Shown: one piece after another, positions 41,589 to 50,188 of the stretch
Position numbering within the stretch: the first letter of the stretch is position 1
Layout of the letters: every line of letters begins with the position of its first letter
NCBI RefSeq assembly: GCF_900625025.1
Contig: NZ_LR130574.1
Span: 62,001 to 126,000, forward strand
DNA: 64,000 bases
Reading direction: 5' to 3'
DNA from: Lachnoclostridium sp. Marseille-P6806
Lineage (GTDB): Bacteria; Bacillota; Clostridia; Lachnospirales; Lachnospiraceae
Translations under genes and position numbers: made by a program
The notes under the pieces: model-generated
The model's input: only the letters and a program-made list of their open reading frames with translations
What the model was told of the DNA's origin: nothing
The model's database searches: none

Positions 41589-43525
41589 CCCATATATTTT
41601 TCATACCACTGCTGAAAGACAAAAAACGACCATGCCAGCTTGGAATAGTTCGCCCCGGTCGCAGGACCCCCGTCCCCCTTTGCAAGGTAGCCCGCCATGA
41701 GCCTTGCGGTATAATCCGAGTCGAACAGTCCCTGCCGGGCAAGAAAATCCCGGTCGCAGTACGCCTCGAGCCGCTCCCGGAGAGGGCCCCGCAGCCATTT
41801 GTCGAGCGGAACGCCGAAGCCCCGCTTGGGCCGATCAAGAAGCGCGCGCGGGATGTAATCATAGGAGAGATCCTTGAGTATCGCTTTCTTCTCCCCTCTG
41901 CGGCACTTGAACGCATGGGGAATGCGGAACGAAAGCTCCATCACCTCCTGATCGAGGATGGGGCAGCGGGTCTCCAGCGAATATTTCATCGACGCACGGT
42001 CGACCTTGCACAGAATATCGCCCGGCAGATAGTACTCCATGTCAAGCAGCATCCTCCGGATCTGCCAGTTTCTCACGCCGTAGCGGCTCTCCACCGGATA
42101 ATTCACGGGGAGCATGCCGCCCGCGGAGGGGCCGCCGCTTCCCTCCGGAGCCTGCACCATCCGGATCGCATGCTCCACATAGCTCCCCGCGCCGAACTGG
42201 GTCTTCGTCTCGCGGTTCCGGTTGGCCGCGACCACGCGGACGCGGAACGGATAACGCGATTCCAGCTTCCGCCCCCCTCCGGCCGGAAGCTGTCCCACCG
42301 CATGGGCGAGCGCCCCGATTCCGTCAAGAAGCTGTGCCTGCCGAACATTGTCATAGATATTGTAGCCGCAGTAAAACTCGTCGCCGCCGTCGCCGGAGAG
42401 GGCGACCGTGACCTCGCGCCGCGCCAGCATGGACACAAGCATGGTCGGGATTTGCGAGCTGTCCGCAAAGGGCTCGTCGAAGTATGCGGGAATGCTGTCC
42501 ACAAGCCCGAACATCTCGTTTTCTCCGATGCAGAGCTCCGTGTGATCGGTCCCGAGATGCCGCGCCACCTCCCGCGCGTATCCGGATTCGTCGTACTGCT
42601 TCTCCTCAAAGCCGATGGAAAACGTCCTGAGGGGCTGCCCGCCCTCCTGCAGGGATATCCTCTGCGCGATCGCCGAAATCAGCGAGCTGTCGTAGCCCCC
42701 GCTGAGAAAGGAGCCAAGCGGAACATCCGCGACCATGCGCTCCCTCGTCGCGGCGGTGAGCGCCTCCGAGAGCCTCCGCTTCGCCTCCGCGTAATCCCGG
42801 ATCGGATCGGCGGCCATCCGGTGATAAACCTCCGGAACGCTCCAGTACCGCGTCTTCATAAGACGCTTCTCTGCCGGCCCGCCGCCGAGCCGCAGCGTCA
42901 TCCGCATGCCCGGCTCCAGCTTGTACACATTCTCAAAAATCGTCTCCGGCGCGTTGATGTACTGCTGAAACAGGAACCTCGCCATCACATCCCGCCGGAT
43001 GCACCCGGTAAAGCCCGGACAGAGCAGAATCGGCTTCAGCTCGGAGGCAAAGGCCAGCTCCGTTCCGTCAAGCCAGTAGTAAAAGGGTTTCTTCCCGATG
43101 CGGTCCCTCGCAAAGACAAGCTTTCGCTCCTCTCTGTCATAGATCGCGAGGGCAAACATTCCCCGCAGATGATCGAAGCAGTCCTCTCCCCATTTCCGGT
43201 ACGCCGCAAGAATGACCTCCGTATCGCAGGAGGAGCGGTAGGGATAATCCGGCAGCTCGCTTCGCAGCTCCCGGAAATTATAAATTTCTCCGTTGAACAC
43301 GATGACGAGCCCCCCGTCCGCCGAGGTCATCGGCTGATGGCCCTGCGGGGACAGGTCGTTGATCGAAAGCCGCCGGTGCGCCAGCAGAACCTGCACGCCC
43401 TCCGCCGCCTCAAAGCGGGCGGTTCCGGCGTCATTCGGCCCCCGGTGCGTCATGCTGTCGTTCATCGCCGACAGCGCCTCCTCCGTAATCCGTTTTTTTC
43501 CGATGTATCCGCAGATTCCGCACAT
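41585..43525 (-). CDS. asnB: asparagine synthase-type glutamine amidotransferase, second paralogue
   Basis: 646 residues. Cys2 in MCGICGYIG, RGPNDAGTA and FNGEIYNF form the glutaminase site, and LSGGYDSSLISAI with LSGDGGDEFYCGYN the synthetase site. Processing places the Cys at the N-terminus, so the start at 43525 is firm; upstream frame residues come from the hairpin repeat. With the 37332-39311 paralogue it suggests amidation of two different carboxylated sugars or two steps. Its stop overlaps the GT4 start (ATGA). Confidence 0.92.
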   Translation of the reverse strand: MCGICGYIGKKRITEEALSAMNDSMTHRGPNDAGTARFEAAEGVQVLLAHRRLSINDLSPQGHQPMTSADGGLVIVFNGEIYNFRELRSELPDYPYRSSCDTEVILAAYRKWGEDCFDHLRGMFALAIYDREERKLVFARDRIGKKPFYYWLDGTELAFASELKPILLCPGFTGCIRRDVMARFLFQQYINAPETIFENVYKLEPGMRMTLRLGGGPAEKRLMKTRYWSVPEVYHRMAADPIRDYAEAKRRLSEALTAATRERMVADVPLGSFLSGGYDSSLISAIAQRISLQEGGQPLRTFSIGFEEKQYDESGYAREVARHLGTDHTELCIGENEMFGLVDSIPAYFDEPFADSSQIPTMLVSMLARREVTVALSGDGGDEFYCGYNIYDNVRQAQLLDGIGALAHAVGQLPAGGGRKLESRYPFRVRVVAANRNRETKTQFGAGSYVEHAIRMVQAPEGSGGPSAGGMLPVNYPVESRYGVRNWQIRRMLLDMEYYLPGDILCKVDRASMKYSLETRCPILDQEVMELSFRIPHAFKCRRGEKKAILKDLSYDYIPRALLDRPKRGFGVPLDKWLRGPLRERLEAYCDRDFLARQGLFDSDYTARLMAGYLAKGDGGPATGANYSKLAWSFFVFQQWYEKYMG

Positions 43526-43534
43526 ACGAACCAC

Positions 43535-43670
43535 TATGCCGAAGCACTTTGTGTCAGGCGCGCGCCGCAAAATCCGCGCCGGCGGTTTTGCGGCTGCGAT
43601 CAGGAGCAATTTGGGCTTCGGCACAAATTGCTGTGTGAAAAATCAGCGCATCAGCGTGATTTTTCACACA
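43535..43670 (-). repeat. start-codon-linked hairpin repeat, complete reference copy 7
   Basis: Best copy, about 136 bases. In gene direction: (1) TGTGTGAAAAATCA / TGATTTTTCACACA (14-bp arms); (2) AGCAATTTG / CAAATTGCT around TGCCGAAGCC; (3) GCCGCAAAA / TTTTGCGGC with an inner CCGC/GCGG stem; (4) GCACAAAGTGC within TGCC-like/TTCGGCAT flanks. It ends nine bases before the asparagine synthase ATG. It contains no reading frame of its own kept among copies. Confidence 0.9.
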
Positions 43671-43689
43671 AATAACCCGCCATTCCGTG

Positions 43690-44460
43690 TCATTGCTTCC
43701 GCAGGAGGCTGGGAACCGTCTCAAAGTGCTCCCGCAGCTCCGCGAAATCCTTGCACTCATTGTCGATCGAATCGATCATTTCCATGTACTTCTCATCGAT
43801 CAGAGTGCGGTAATTGTTCAGATTGTCATAGCCCTTTTTCGTCCACGCAAAGGGATGCGTCAGAATCTGCACCCTGCGGTGTCCCCGGATATTCGCCTCG
43901 TCCGGATAACCGTAGCGCCAGATATGATTGGCGTCGGACATATATTTGACCGCAAGGGACGTATCGTCCGTCACGTTCGGCGCAAAGCTGAAAAAGTCGT
44001 CCTGGTAGGCGTTGAGTATCCCCGGCAGCTTGATGTTTTCCGCCAGAACATCGGGCGAGGGCCGGTGAATCGAGAATGCGCGGATCTCAAAGCCCAGCAT
44101 ATCGCTCAGCATATCGATCTCCTTGCGTATTCTCTTCCGGACGAGCTCCATATCCGTCATGCCGTTCAGCGCAAAGTGCAGGCCGATATGCTGCCCGCGC
44201 TCGTGCATGTCCGTGAGAATATCGCGGTTCTTGCGGGAAAGGATATTGTAGGAATTGTTCGTCCACTGGAAAAAGTAGGTGGAGCGGAAATCCATACTCT
44301 CCTCCACCTTGGCAAGCTCTCTCGCCCTCTCGACGGAATATTCCACATCGTGGCGCATGATGATGAACGCGTCCCGTTCAAGGGCCTCTGCATAGTCCGC
44401 CTGCAGCCCGGTCTCCTTGATGCGCCGGATGATTTCCCGATAATCCTCATATGAAAACAT
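43690..44460 (-). CDS. polysaccharide deacetylase-like protein
   Basis: 256 residues. DAFIIMRHDVEYSVERARE (metal-binding HD), HIGLHFAL (H-x3-H type) and VQILTHPFAWTKKG are the NodB-barrel markers of carbohydrate esterases. No signal peptide; a cytosolic role on a precursor is likely. AAGGAGAG precedes the ATG at 44460. A hairpin repeat follows its stop. Confidence 0.8.
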   Translation of the reverse strand: MFSYEDYREIIRRIKETGLQADYAEALERDAFIIMRHDVEYSVERARELAKVEESMDFRSTYFFQWTNNSYNILSRKNRDILTDMHERGQHIGLHFALNGMTDMELVRKRIRKEIDMLSDMLGFEIRAFSIHRPSPDVLAENIKLPGILNAYQDDFFSFAPNVTDDTSLAVKYMSDANHIWRYGYPDEANIRGHRRVQILTHPFAWTKKGYDNLNNYRTLIDEKYMEMIDSIDNECKDFAELREHFETVPSLLRKQ

Positions 44461-44529
44461 GTTCTCTCCTTTGCCGAAAAACGAGCGCACGGCTCGGCAT
44501 TCCGGATTCTCTGCACTGTGAGGAAACAC

Positions 44530-45639
44530 TCAGCGCGCCCCGGGAGCCGAGACCGTCTCCAGATATGCGCGCCACTGCCGGAGTATCACCTCCCCGGAGG
44601 CGCGCTCCGAGAGCCGCGCCGCCTCCGCGCCGAGGCGCTCCGCCAGCGCGTCGTCCTCGATCAGCCGACAGATTCCCTCCGCCAGCGCCTCCGGATCCCG
44701 TATGGGCACCAGCAGTCCGTTTTTCCCGTTTTCGATAATCTCTGCCGGCCCGCCGCAGGGACAGTCCGTCGCGACCACCGGCATACCGAGGGCCATGGCC
44801 TCCATCAATGCGTTCGGCAGCCCCTCCCAGTCGGAGGAAAAGGCATAGATCCGGCCCTTTGTGAGCTCTCTCTCGAGCTCGCCACAGGCTCCCATCAGCA
44901 TAACATAGGATTCCGCCCCCCGCTCCCGGATTTTTCTCTCCAGAATTTCTTTCGTCCCGTCGCCGCTGTCCCCGCCGTAAATCCGGAGCACATAGTCCGG
45001 GTGCCTGCGGTGCACGAGCTCAAACGCATCCAGCAGCATCGGCTGATTCTTGAAATCCACAAGGCGCGCCGACTGCACGACGCTCTTTTCGCTGCGCTCC
45101 GGCCGCGGACGCCCGATGTATTTCGGGTGAATGGGATTCAAAATGATCGCGGAACGATCCTGAAGATACGGACGGAAAAACTCCCGCTGAAGCGTGGTCT
45201 GAAAGACGCAGCCCGCGGCCCGGGGAAAAAGCAGGCGGATCTGAATCCGGTCCGAGAGGCGGTCATAGTGCCCCACCGGGTCCGTGCGGATCGAAATGAC
45301 CACGGGGACGCCGGTCCCTTTCCCGGCCATCAGGGCGCGATAATTAGCACGCTGGGCGAATGCGCAGAGCACATCCGGACGCTCTGCCTCCATGAACTGC
45401 CGCAGATATTTCACCCGCAGCCGGAACTTCCGTACGCGGCTCTTTTTTTCATCCTCCGGGCGAAGCCCCACATGGACGCGGCGCACACGCGGGTCCAGTA
45501 AATACTCATTCTGTCCCGTCTCCTCCGTCGCAACGAGGACCTCAAAGCCCTCTGCCGCAAACTGATTGGCCAGATTGCTGACGACGCGCTCCGCGCCGCC
45601 CTGCTCCAGATTGTTGAGATGAAACGCTATTTTATGCAT
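44530..45639 (-). CDS. GT4 glycosyltransferase
   Basis: 369 residues. IAFHLNNLEQGGAERVVSN, AFAQRANYRALMAGKGTGV, VVQSARLVDFKNQPMLLDAF and DWEGLPNALMEAMALGMPVV are GT4 features. It is a close paralogue of the GT4 at 40431-41588. The preceding formyltransferase gene ends 22 bases upstream, so it lies in the same operon. It should add one sugar of the repeat unit with retained configuration. Confidence 0.92.
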   Translation of the reverse strand: MHKIAFHLNNLEQGGAERVVSNLANQFAAEGFEVLVATEETGQNEYLLDPRVRRVHVGLRPEDEKKSRVRKFRLRVKYLRQFMEAERPDVLCAFAQRANYRALMAGKGTGVPVVISIRTDPVGHYDRLSDRIQIRLLFPRAAGCVFQTTLQREFFRPYLQDRSAIILNPIHPKYIGRPRPERSEKSVVQSARLVDFKNQPMLLDAFELVHRRHPDYVLRIYGGDSGDGTKEILERKIRERGAESYVMLMGACGELERELTKGRIYAFSSDWEGLPNALMEAMALGMPVVATDCPCGGPAEIIENGKNGLLVPIRDPEALAEGICRLIEDDALAERLGAEAARLSERASGEVILRQWRAYLETVSAPGAR

Positions 45640-45661
45640 AGAAGATAAACGCTCCCGCTCC

Positions 45662-46606
45662 TCAGTACAGAAGATCGCCCGCCTGAGGCTCCGCCCCGCC
45701 CTCGAAACGGTCGATGAGGAGCGAGCCGTCTACGGTCCGCACGACCGGCCTGCCGTCGAAGACATCAACGATTTCACCCGGCGCATAGTCCGAAAAATCG
45801 ATCATCTCATCAAAGGGATGCGCCTCCCATACCGTGATCCGGAAAGCGTCCTCCGCATCCGCCCCTTTTTTCAGGAAGCAGTACGCACCCGGAAACGGCG
45901 CGGTCACGCCGCGGATCAGATCGTAGATATGACGGGTTCTGTCGTGGAAGTCGATCTTCCCGTCCGCCGGCGTCCGCTTGGCGTACCACGAGTCAAAGTC
46001 CTTTGAATCCCTGCGGATCGGAATTTCCCCGCCCTGCCGGTAGGCTGCGATCAGCTTTCGGATGAGGCGCTTGCTGCAGATCATGTTTTTGTACTGCGCC
46101 GTGCGGATATCATCGTGTTCGTTCAGCGAAAACAGCTCCGTCGCAAAGACGTTCGGACTGTCCGCTTTCTCATCATAGCGGAAGAGATTCAGATGAAAGC
46201 GCGTGTCGCCGAGAATGATCGACCAGTTGAGCGGCGAGCGCCCGCGCCCGAACGGCAGGTAGCCGCAGTTCCCGTGAAATCCGAAGATGCCGCGCGAGAA
46301 CGCGTCCAGAACCGACGGCGGGATGAGCCTCTGCCATCCCATGACGATGCCGAGGTCAAAGGTGTTTTCTCCGATGAAGCGCTGCGTCCTCTCGTCGGTG
46401 AGGAAATAGGACTTTGCTTCAAACACCGGAATCCCGTATTTTTCTGTCAGAAACGAGAGCCCCTTGAAGCCGGAAACCTGATTGCGCGCTGTCACCTCCT
46501 GCGCGATCGTGATGACCAGTTCCACCGGACAGAGCTCCCTGTGAATAAATTCAATGATATGTTCGGACGTATCCTTGACGCCGAAGACGACAACACCGTA
46601 GTGCAT
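45662..46606 (-). CDS. formyltransferase-family protein (methionyl-tRNA formyltransferase-like)
   Basis: 314 residues. The Fmt-like catalytic region reads GIFGFHGNCGYLPFGRGRSP (about 115-134), followed by LNWSIILGD and DSPNVFATE. In Fmt the equivalent positions hold Asn, His and a later Asp for transfer of formyl from formyl-tetrahydrofolate. Versions in polysaccharide loci formylate an amino sugar, which is the best guess; the C-terminal half differs from tRNA-binding Fmt. AAAGGA precedes the ATG at 46606; a GTG at 46642 is less likely. Confidence 0.8.
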   Translation of the reverse strand: MHYGVVVFGVKDTSEHIIEFIHRELCPVELVITIAQEVTARNQVSGFKGLSFLTEKYGIPVFEAKSYFLTDERTQRFIGENTFDLGIVMGWQRLIPPSVLDAFSRGIFGFHGNCGYLPFGRGRSPLNWSIILGDTRFHLNLFRYDEKADSPNVFATELFSLNEHDDIRTAQYKNMICSKRLIRKLIAAYRQGGEIPIRRDSKDFDSWYAKRTPADGKIDFHDRTRHIYDLIRGVTAPFPGAYCFLKKGADAEDAFRITVWEAHPFDEMIDFSDYAPGEIVDVFDGRPVVRTVDGSLLIDRFEGGAEPQAGDLLY

Positions 46607-46657
46607 ATGAATCCTTTCTGCAAAACGCCGCGCAGGAATCACCGCTGCCGCGCAGCG

Positions 46658-47842
46658 TCAGATGCCGAGAAACTCCCGGCAGCGCTCCCTGTACCGCTCC
46701 ATGGAAAAATCCGCCGCGCGGACTTTTCCCGCCCTGCCGGCCTCCTCCCGCGGCGATTCCAGCAGCGCCCGCATGCTCTGCGCCAAATGAATATCCTCCT
46801 CGGGGATGTGCTCCGCGGAGAGATCCTTTTCTCCGGAAAGCGGCGGAAGCAGCACGCCGCACGGCGCGCCGGCCCCGGAAATCAGAATTTCACGCGGGCC
46901 TGTCGGGCAGTCCGCCGCGATCACCGGAACGCCCAGCGCCATCGCCTCCACCAGAGCATTCGGAAAGCCCTCGTTGATCGAGGTCAGGATATACCCGTCC
47001 GCCATCTGCAGCAGCGGATGCGGCTCATGCAGGACACCGGTAAAGAGGACATGCTCTGCTATGCCGAGCTCAGATGCAAGCGCTTTGTATTCCGCAAAAT
47101 CCCCGAGACCGATGATCACAAGCCCCGCGCGGGCAACGTCCCCCGCCTCTCTGCGCAGGACGGCGAACGCCTTGATGAGATGCCAGAAGCCCTTGACGTC
47201 GTCCTCCCGCCCCATGCTCATGAAAAGCACGGCATGGCGCTCCGTAAACCGGCGGATATCCTCTCTCTCATTAAAAAGTGCCGCCCGTCCCTCCGCAAGA
47301 GCCGCCCTCTCCGGCACGGAAACCGGATTGTAGAGGGTCACGGCGCTCCCGCAGCCGTAATCCCGGCGAAGCTCTTCTTCAATGGCCGCGGAACAGCATA
47401 TCACCTGGTCAAAGCGTCGGCAGAACAGACGGATTTTCCACGGATTCTGCATATCCTGATAGCTCCGTATGCTGCCGATGCAGCGGTCGCCCGCCCGGGC
47501 AAAGACATTGGCCAGATTCGCCGTCTGCCCCAGACTGTAAGAAATCCGGATTCCCAGCTTTTTTTTCAGTCTTTTCAGGGCGCGGACCCTCGCCTGCCAC
47601 GTGACGAGCTTGCCGAGTCTCCCGGCTCTGCTCGGGAGCCCGAGATCCACGACCGTGAGCCCCGTCACATCGTAGTCCGTGTGCTCGGTCGTAAATGCCG
47701 CGATCGTGATTTCATAGAACGGGGCGAGAAGCCGCGCCGTCAGTACACAGACCCGCTCAAAGCCGCCCTGATGAAGCGCCGGCACGACAAGCAGAAGACG
47801 CGGACGGGACGAATTGTTTTTTATTTCAGCGACAGATACCAT
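46658..47842 (-). CDS. GT4 glycosyltransferase
   Basis: 394 residues. LLLVVPALHQGGFERVCVL, SYSLGQTANLANVFARAG, VLFMSMGREDDVKGFWHLIK and NEGFPNALVEAMALGVPVIA define GT4. It overlaps the upstream GT4 gene by 22 bases and uses an ATG inside that gene's last codons. An acidic loop (about 345-365) precedes the C-terminus. Confidence 0.92.
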   Translation of the reverse strand: MVSVAEIKNNSSRPRLLLVVPALHQGGFERVCVLTARLLAPFYEITIAAFTTEHTDYDVTGLTVVDLGLPSRAGRLGKLVTWQARVRALKRLKKKLGIRISYSLGQTANLANVFARAGDRCIGSIRSYQDMQNPWKIRLFCRRFDQVICCSAAIEEELRRDYGCGSAVTLYNPVSVPERAALAEGRAALFNEREDIRRFTERHAVLFMSMGREDDVKGFWHLIKAFAVLRREAGDVARAGLVIIGLGDFAEYKALASELGIAEHVLFTGVLHEPHPLLQMADGYILTSINEGFPNALVEAMALGVPVIAADCPTGPREILISGAGAPCGVLLPPLSGEKDLSAEHIPEEDIHLAQSMRALLESPREEAGRAGKVRAADFSMERYRERCREFLGI

Positions 47843-49104
47843 TCCTGCATGCTCCTTGCCTGTCTGCGGATATCAAACCCGGCCTCCGCGAGAGCGGCCT
47901 GCGCAGCCTCTGAACGCCCGGGCCGTCCGCAGAGCTGCACACTCTCCGTCCCTGCTCCAGCCGCCCGCTCTGTGCCCTCCGCACAGAACGCAGCGTCGCC
48001 TGCAGCCTGCTCCGACGCCAGCGTCCGAAGCTCTCTGATCCAGCGCTCCGGCTCCTCCAGCGAAAGCCTTTCTACAAACGGCGTGACCGCCGTCTCGTCC
48101 GTGATCCGATCCGAGATCAGACAGGGAAGCCCCGCCGCCTGCGCCTCGATCACCGTCCCCGGCAGCCCCTCGTACAGCGAGGGAAACACAAAGACATCCA
48201 TCGCCTGATATAAGGCCTGCGTCCTCCTGCGCGGCTGCTGCCCGCAAAACATCACGCGCTGTGCAAGTCCCGCCGCGGCAAGCCGCTCCCGGACGGCGTC
48301 CATGCGCCTGCCCTCTCCGACAAGGAGAAGACGGAAATCCCCTTTCTCCCCGCTGCACAATTCGATGAAACGCTCCGCAAGATAGGAGTGGTTCTTGGCA
48401 TCGTCAAAGCGTCCGACATGCCCCAGAACAACGGCATTTTCCGGGATCCCGAGCTCCTGCCGGACGGCCTTTCGGACAGCGGGCCGAAAGCGAAATTCCT
48501 CGATTTCCAAGGCATTCGGCACCACTCTGACCCGCCCGGAGCGCATCATCCGTCTGCCGTATACCGCCTCCCCGGCAAGCCGCGAGCAGGCCAGCAGATG
48601 ATCCGCCGCAAAAGGGAGCGGCACGCGCAGAAGTCTTGTCGCCAGCCCGCGAAGCCCGGACGAAACGCCGGCGCTCCGGACGTGCGCAATGACAACCGGC
48701 ACCCCCGCGCGCTTCGCGATCGGCAGGTAGACCGAGGCCATGGATGTCATATGCCCCTCGACAGCGGCAAAATCATGGTGCTCCGCAAAAAAACGCCGCG
48801 CCGCCCGCCGGTATGCCGCGAGGTTTTTCCCATTGAAGCGGGGCAGCGCATAGATCCTCGCGCCGAGAGTGCGTGCCTCCGCGTCATAGGCCTCCGGCTC
48901 CCGCCGCTGCATGAGCTGCTCCGTCGTCGGAGATGCCGTCCCCGGAACCGGCGCAGCGCTGTGCACCAGAAAATCGAACTGCACCCGGCTCCGGTCAATG
49001 TGCCGGTAAAGATCCATGATGCGGCTCTCCGCGCCGCCCATATTCAGAACGCCGAGCACATGAAGAATGCGGATCGGCTTTCCGCCTGCCATGTCTCCCG
49101 TCAT
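47821..49104 (-). CDS. GT4 glycosyltransferase
   Basis: 427 residues. IRILHVLGVLNMGGAESRIM at the N-terminus, then AVEGHMTSMASVYLP, VVPNALEIEEFRF, LGHVGRFDDAKNHSYLAERF and YEGLPGTVIEAQAAGLP, as in the EpsF/WcaL group. An Ala/Gly/Glu-rich insertion of about 35 residues near 365-400 is not typical. I begin at 49104 with GGAGA ahead. It follows the epimerase gene after 37 bases. Confidence 0.9.
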   Translation of the reverse strand: MTGDMAGGKPIRILHVLGVLNMGGAESRIMDLYRHIDRSRVQFDFLVHSAAPVPGTASPTTEQLMQRREPEAYDAEARTLGARIYALPRFNGKNLAAYRRAARRFFAEHHDFAAVEGHMTSMASVYLPIAKRAGVPVVIAHVRSAGVSSGLRGLATRLLRVPLPFAADHLLACSRLAGEAVYGRRMMRSGRVRVVPNALEIEEFRFRPAVRKAVRQELGIPENAVVLGHVGRFDDAKNHSYLAERFIELCSGEKGDFRLLLVGEGRRMDAVRERLAAAGLAQRVMFCGQQPRRRTQALYQAMDVFVFPSLYEGLPGTVIEAQAAGLPCLISDRITDETAVTPFVERLSLEEPERWIRELRTLASEQAAGDAAFCAEGTERAAGAGTESVQLCGRPGRSEAAQAALAEAGFDIRRQARSMQEWYLSLK

Positions 49105-49141
49105 CTCCCTCTCCGCCGGAACATCCGCGCTCCGCGCACGC

Positions 49142-50116
49142 TCACAGGTTTTCACGATACCAGTCGATCGCGAGCTGAATGCCCGCCCTGAAATCATAGG
49201 ACGGATCGTAGCCGAGCTTCTCCCGCGCCGCCGTGATATCCGCGTTGGAATCCCGGATATCCCCTCTTCGTTCCGGTCCGTAATTCGGCTCGCGCACAAT
49301 CCCCAGCGCATCGCAGAGCGCATGGTAGACGTCGATCAGATATTCCCGGCCGCCCGCGCCGATGTTGTAGGCCGCGCCCGCCGCATCGCCGGACGCCAGA
49401 CAGGCGCGCAGGTTCCCCTCGATCACATTGTCGATGTAGGTGAAATCACGGCTCTGCCGCCCGTCCCCGTTGATGGTGGGCGTCCCGCCGTTCATGAGGA
49501 GCTTCAGGAACTTCGGAATGACCGCCGCATACGCGCCGTCCGGATCCTGTCTGCGGCCGAACACATTGAAATAGCGGAGCCCGTAGGTATCAAGACCGTA
49601 CAGCTTTTTGTAGAGCTTTCCGTATTCCTCGTCCGTCCGCTTGGTCAGCGCATAGGGAGAGAGCAGCTCGCCCTCGCCGCCCTCCTTTTTGGGGAGCGTC
49701 GTTGAATCGCCGTAGACGGAGCTCGAAGAGGCGTACACAAATTTTTTCACGCCGTTCTGCCGCGAGGCCTCCATCATATTGAGTGTCCCGCGGATATTGA
49801 TCTCCTCGTAGAGAAGCGGCATTTCGATGGAGCGCGGGACGCTTCCCCACGCCGCCTCGTTCAGAACATAGTCCGCGCCCTCCGTCGCCGCCATGCAGGC
49901 GTCAAGATTCCGGATGTCCTCCTCAATAAAGCGAAAGCGCGGATGAGCCAGAAACGGCTGTATGTTCTCCTTATGTCCGGTGGACAGATTGTCCATGCAG
50001 CGCACGGTATACCCCATGCGAAGCAGCGCCTCACAGAGGTTGGAGCCGATAAAGCCCGCCCCTCCGGTGACGAGAAATACACTGTCCGGATCAAATTGCA
50101 ACTGTTCAAAGCTCAT
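49142..50116 (-). CDS. NAD-dependent UDP-sugar 4-epimerase (WbpP/GalE-like)
   Basis: 324 residues of the SDR extended type: VTGGAGFIGSNLCEALL (NAD site), NEAAWGSVPRSIEMP, the serine run SSSSVYGDS and YALTK (Tyr and Lys catalytic pair), and DFTYIDNVIEGN. Likely converts UDP-GlcNAc to UDP-GalNAc or the corresponding uronic acids. It is the first gene of the polysaccharide locus on this strand, just below a promoter. GAGG lies before the ATG. Confidence 0.9.
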   Translation of the reverse strand: MSFEQLQFDPDSVFLVTGGAGFIGSNLCEALLRMGYTVRCMDNLSTGHKENIQPFLAHPRFRFIEEDIRNLDACMAATEGADYVLNEAAWGSVPRSIEMPLLYEEINIRGTLNMMEASRQNGVKKFVYASSSSVYGDSTTLPKKEGGEGELLSPYALTKRTDEEYGKLYKKLYGLDTYGLRYFNVFGRRQDPDGAYAAVIPKFLKLLMNGGTPTINGDGRQSRDFTYIDNVIEGNLRACLASGDAAGAAYNIGAGGREYLIDVYHALCDALGIVREPNYGPERRGDIRDSNADITAAREKLGYDPSYDFRAGIQLAIDWYRENL

Positions 50117-50160
50117 AATTCATCCTCTCCGCCTGCCGCGGCAATCAATTCACTTGTATC

Positions 50161-50188
50161 ATTGTAGCACAGATGCTCTTTATATCAG
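50161..50188 (-). promoter_or_regulatory. candidate promoter of the polysaccharide locus
   Basis: On the minus strand CTGATA (50183-50188) and TACAAT (50161-50166) are 16 bases apart, 45 bases ahead of the epimerase ATG. The -35 box overlaps the dusB stop region. Confidence 0.45.

Noticed and set aside
43554-43760. Short repeated peptide beginning MKNHADALIF-like in several places (22.9, 27.2, 43.6 kb)
   Set aside because: It is a translation of the hairpin repeat. Frames shift or break between copies, and there is no ribosome site; the conserved thing is the DNA or RNA, not a peptide.
44461-44500. TGCC...GGCA pairing before the deacetylase-like gene at 44460
   Set aside because: A hairpin can form, but the sequence does not match the repeat family beyond the outer bases.
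46115-48208. 697-codon open frame on the plus strand
   Set aside because: It runs antisense to the formyltransferase and GT4 genes, is Arg/His/Pro-rich, and matches no family. Other long plus-strand frames at 37800-39512, 39370-40953 and 41915-43675 fail for the same reason; they arise from high GC.
46658-49104. Frameshifted single gene, since two GT4 genes overlap
   Set aside because: Each frame has its own complete N- and C-terminal GT4 motifs, so these are two genes with a 22-base overlap.
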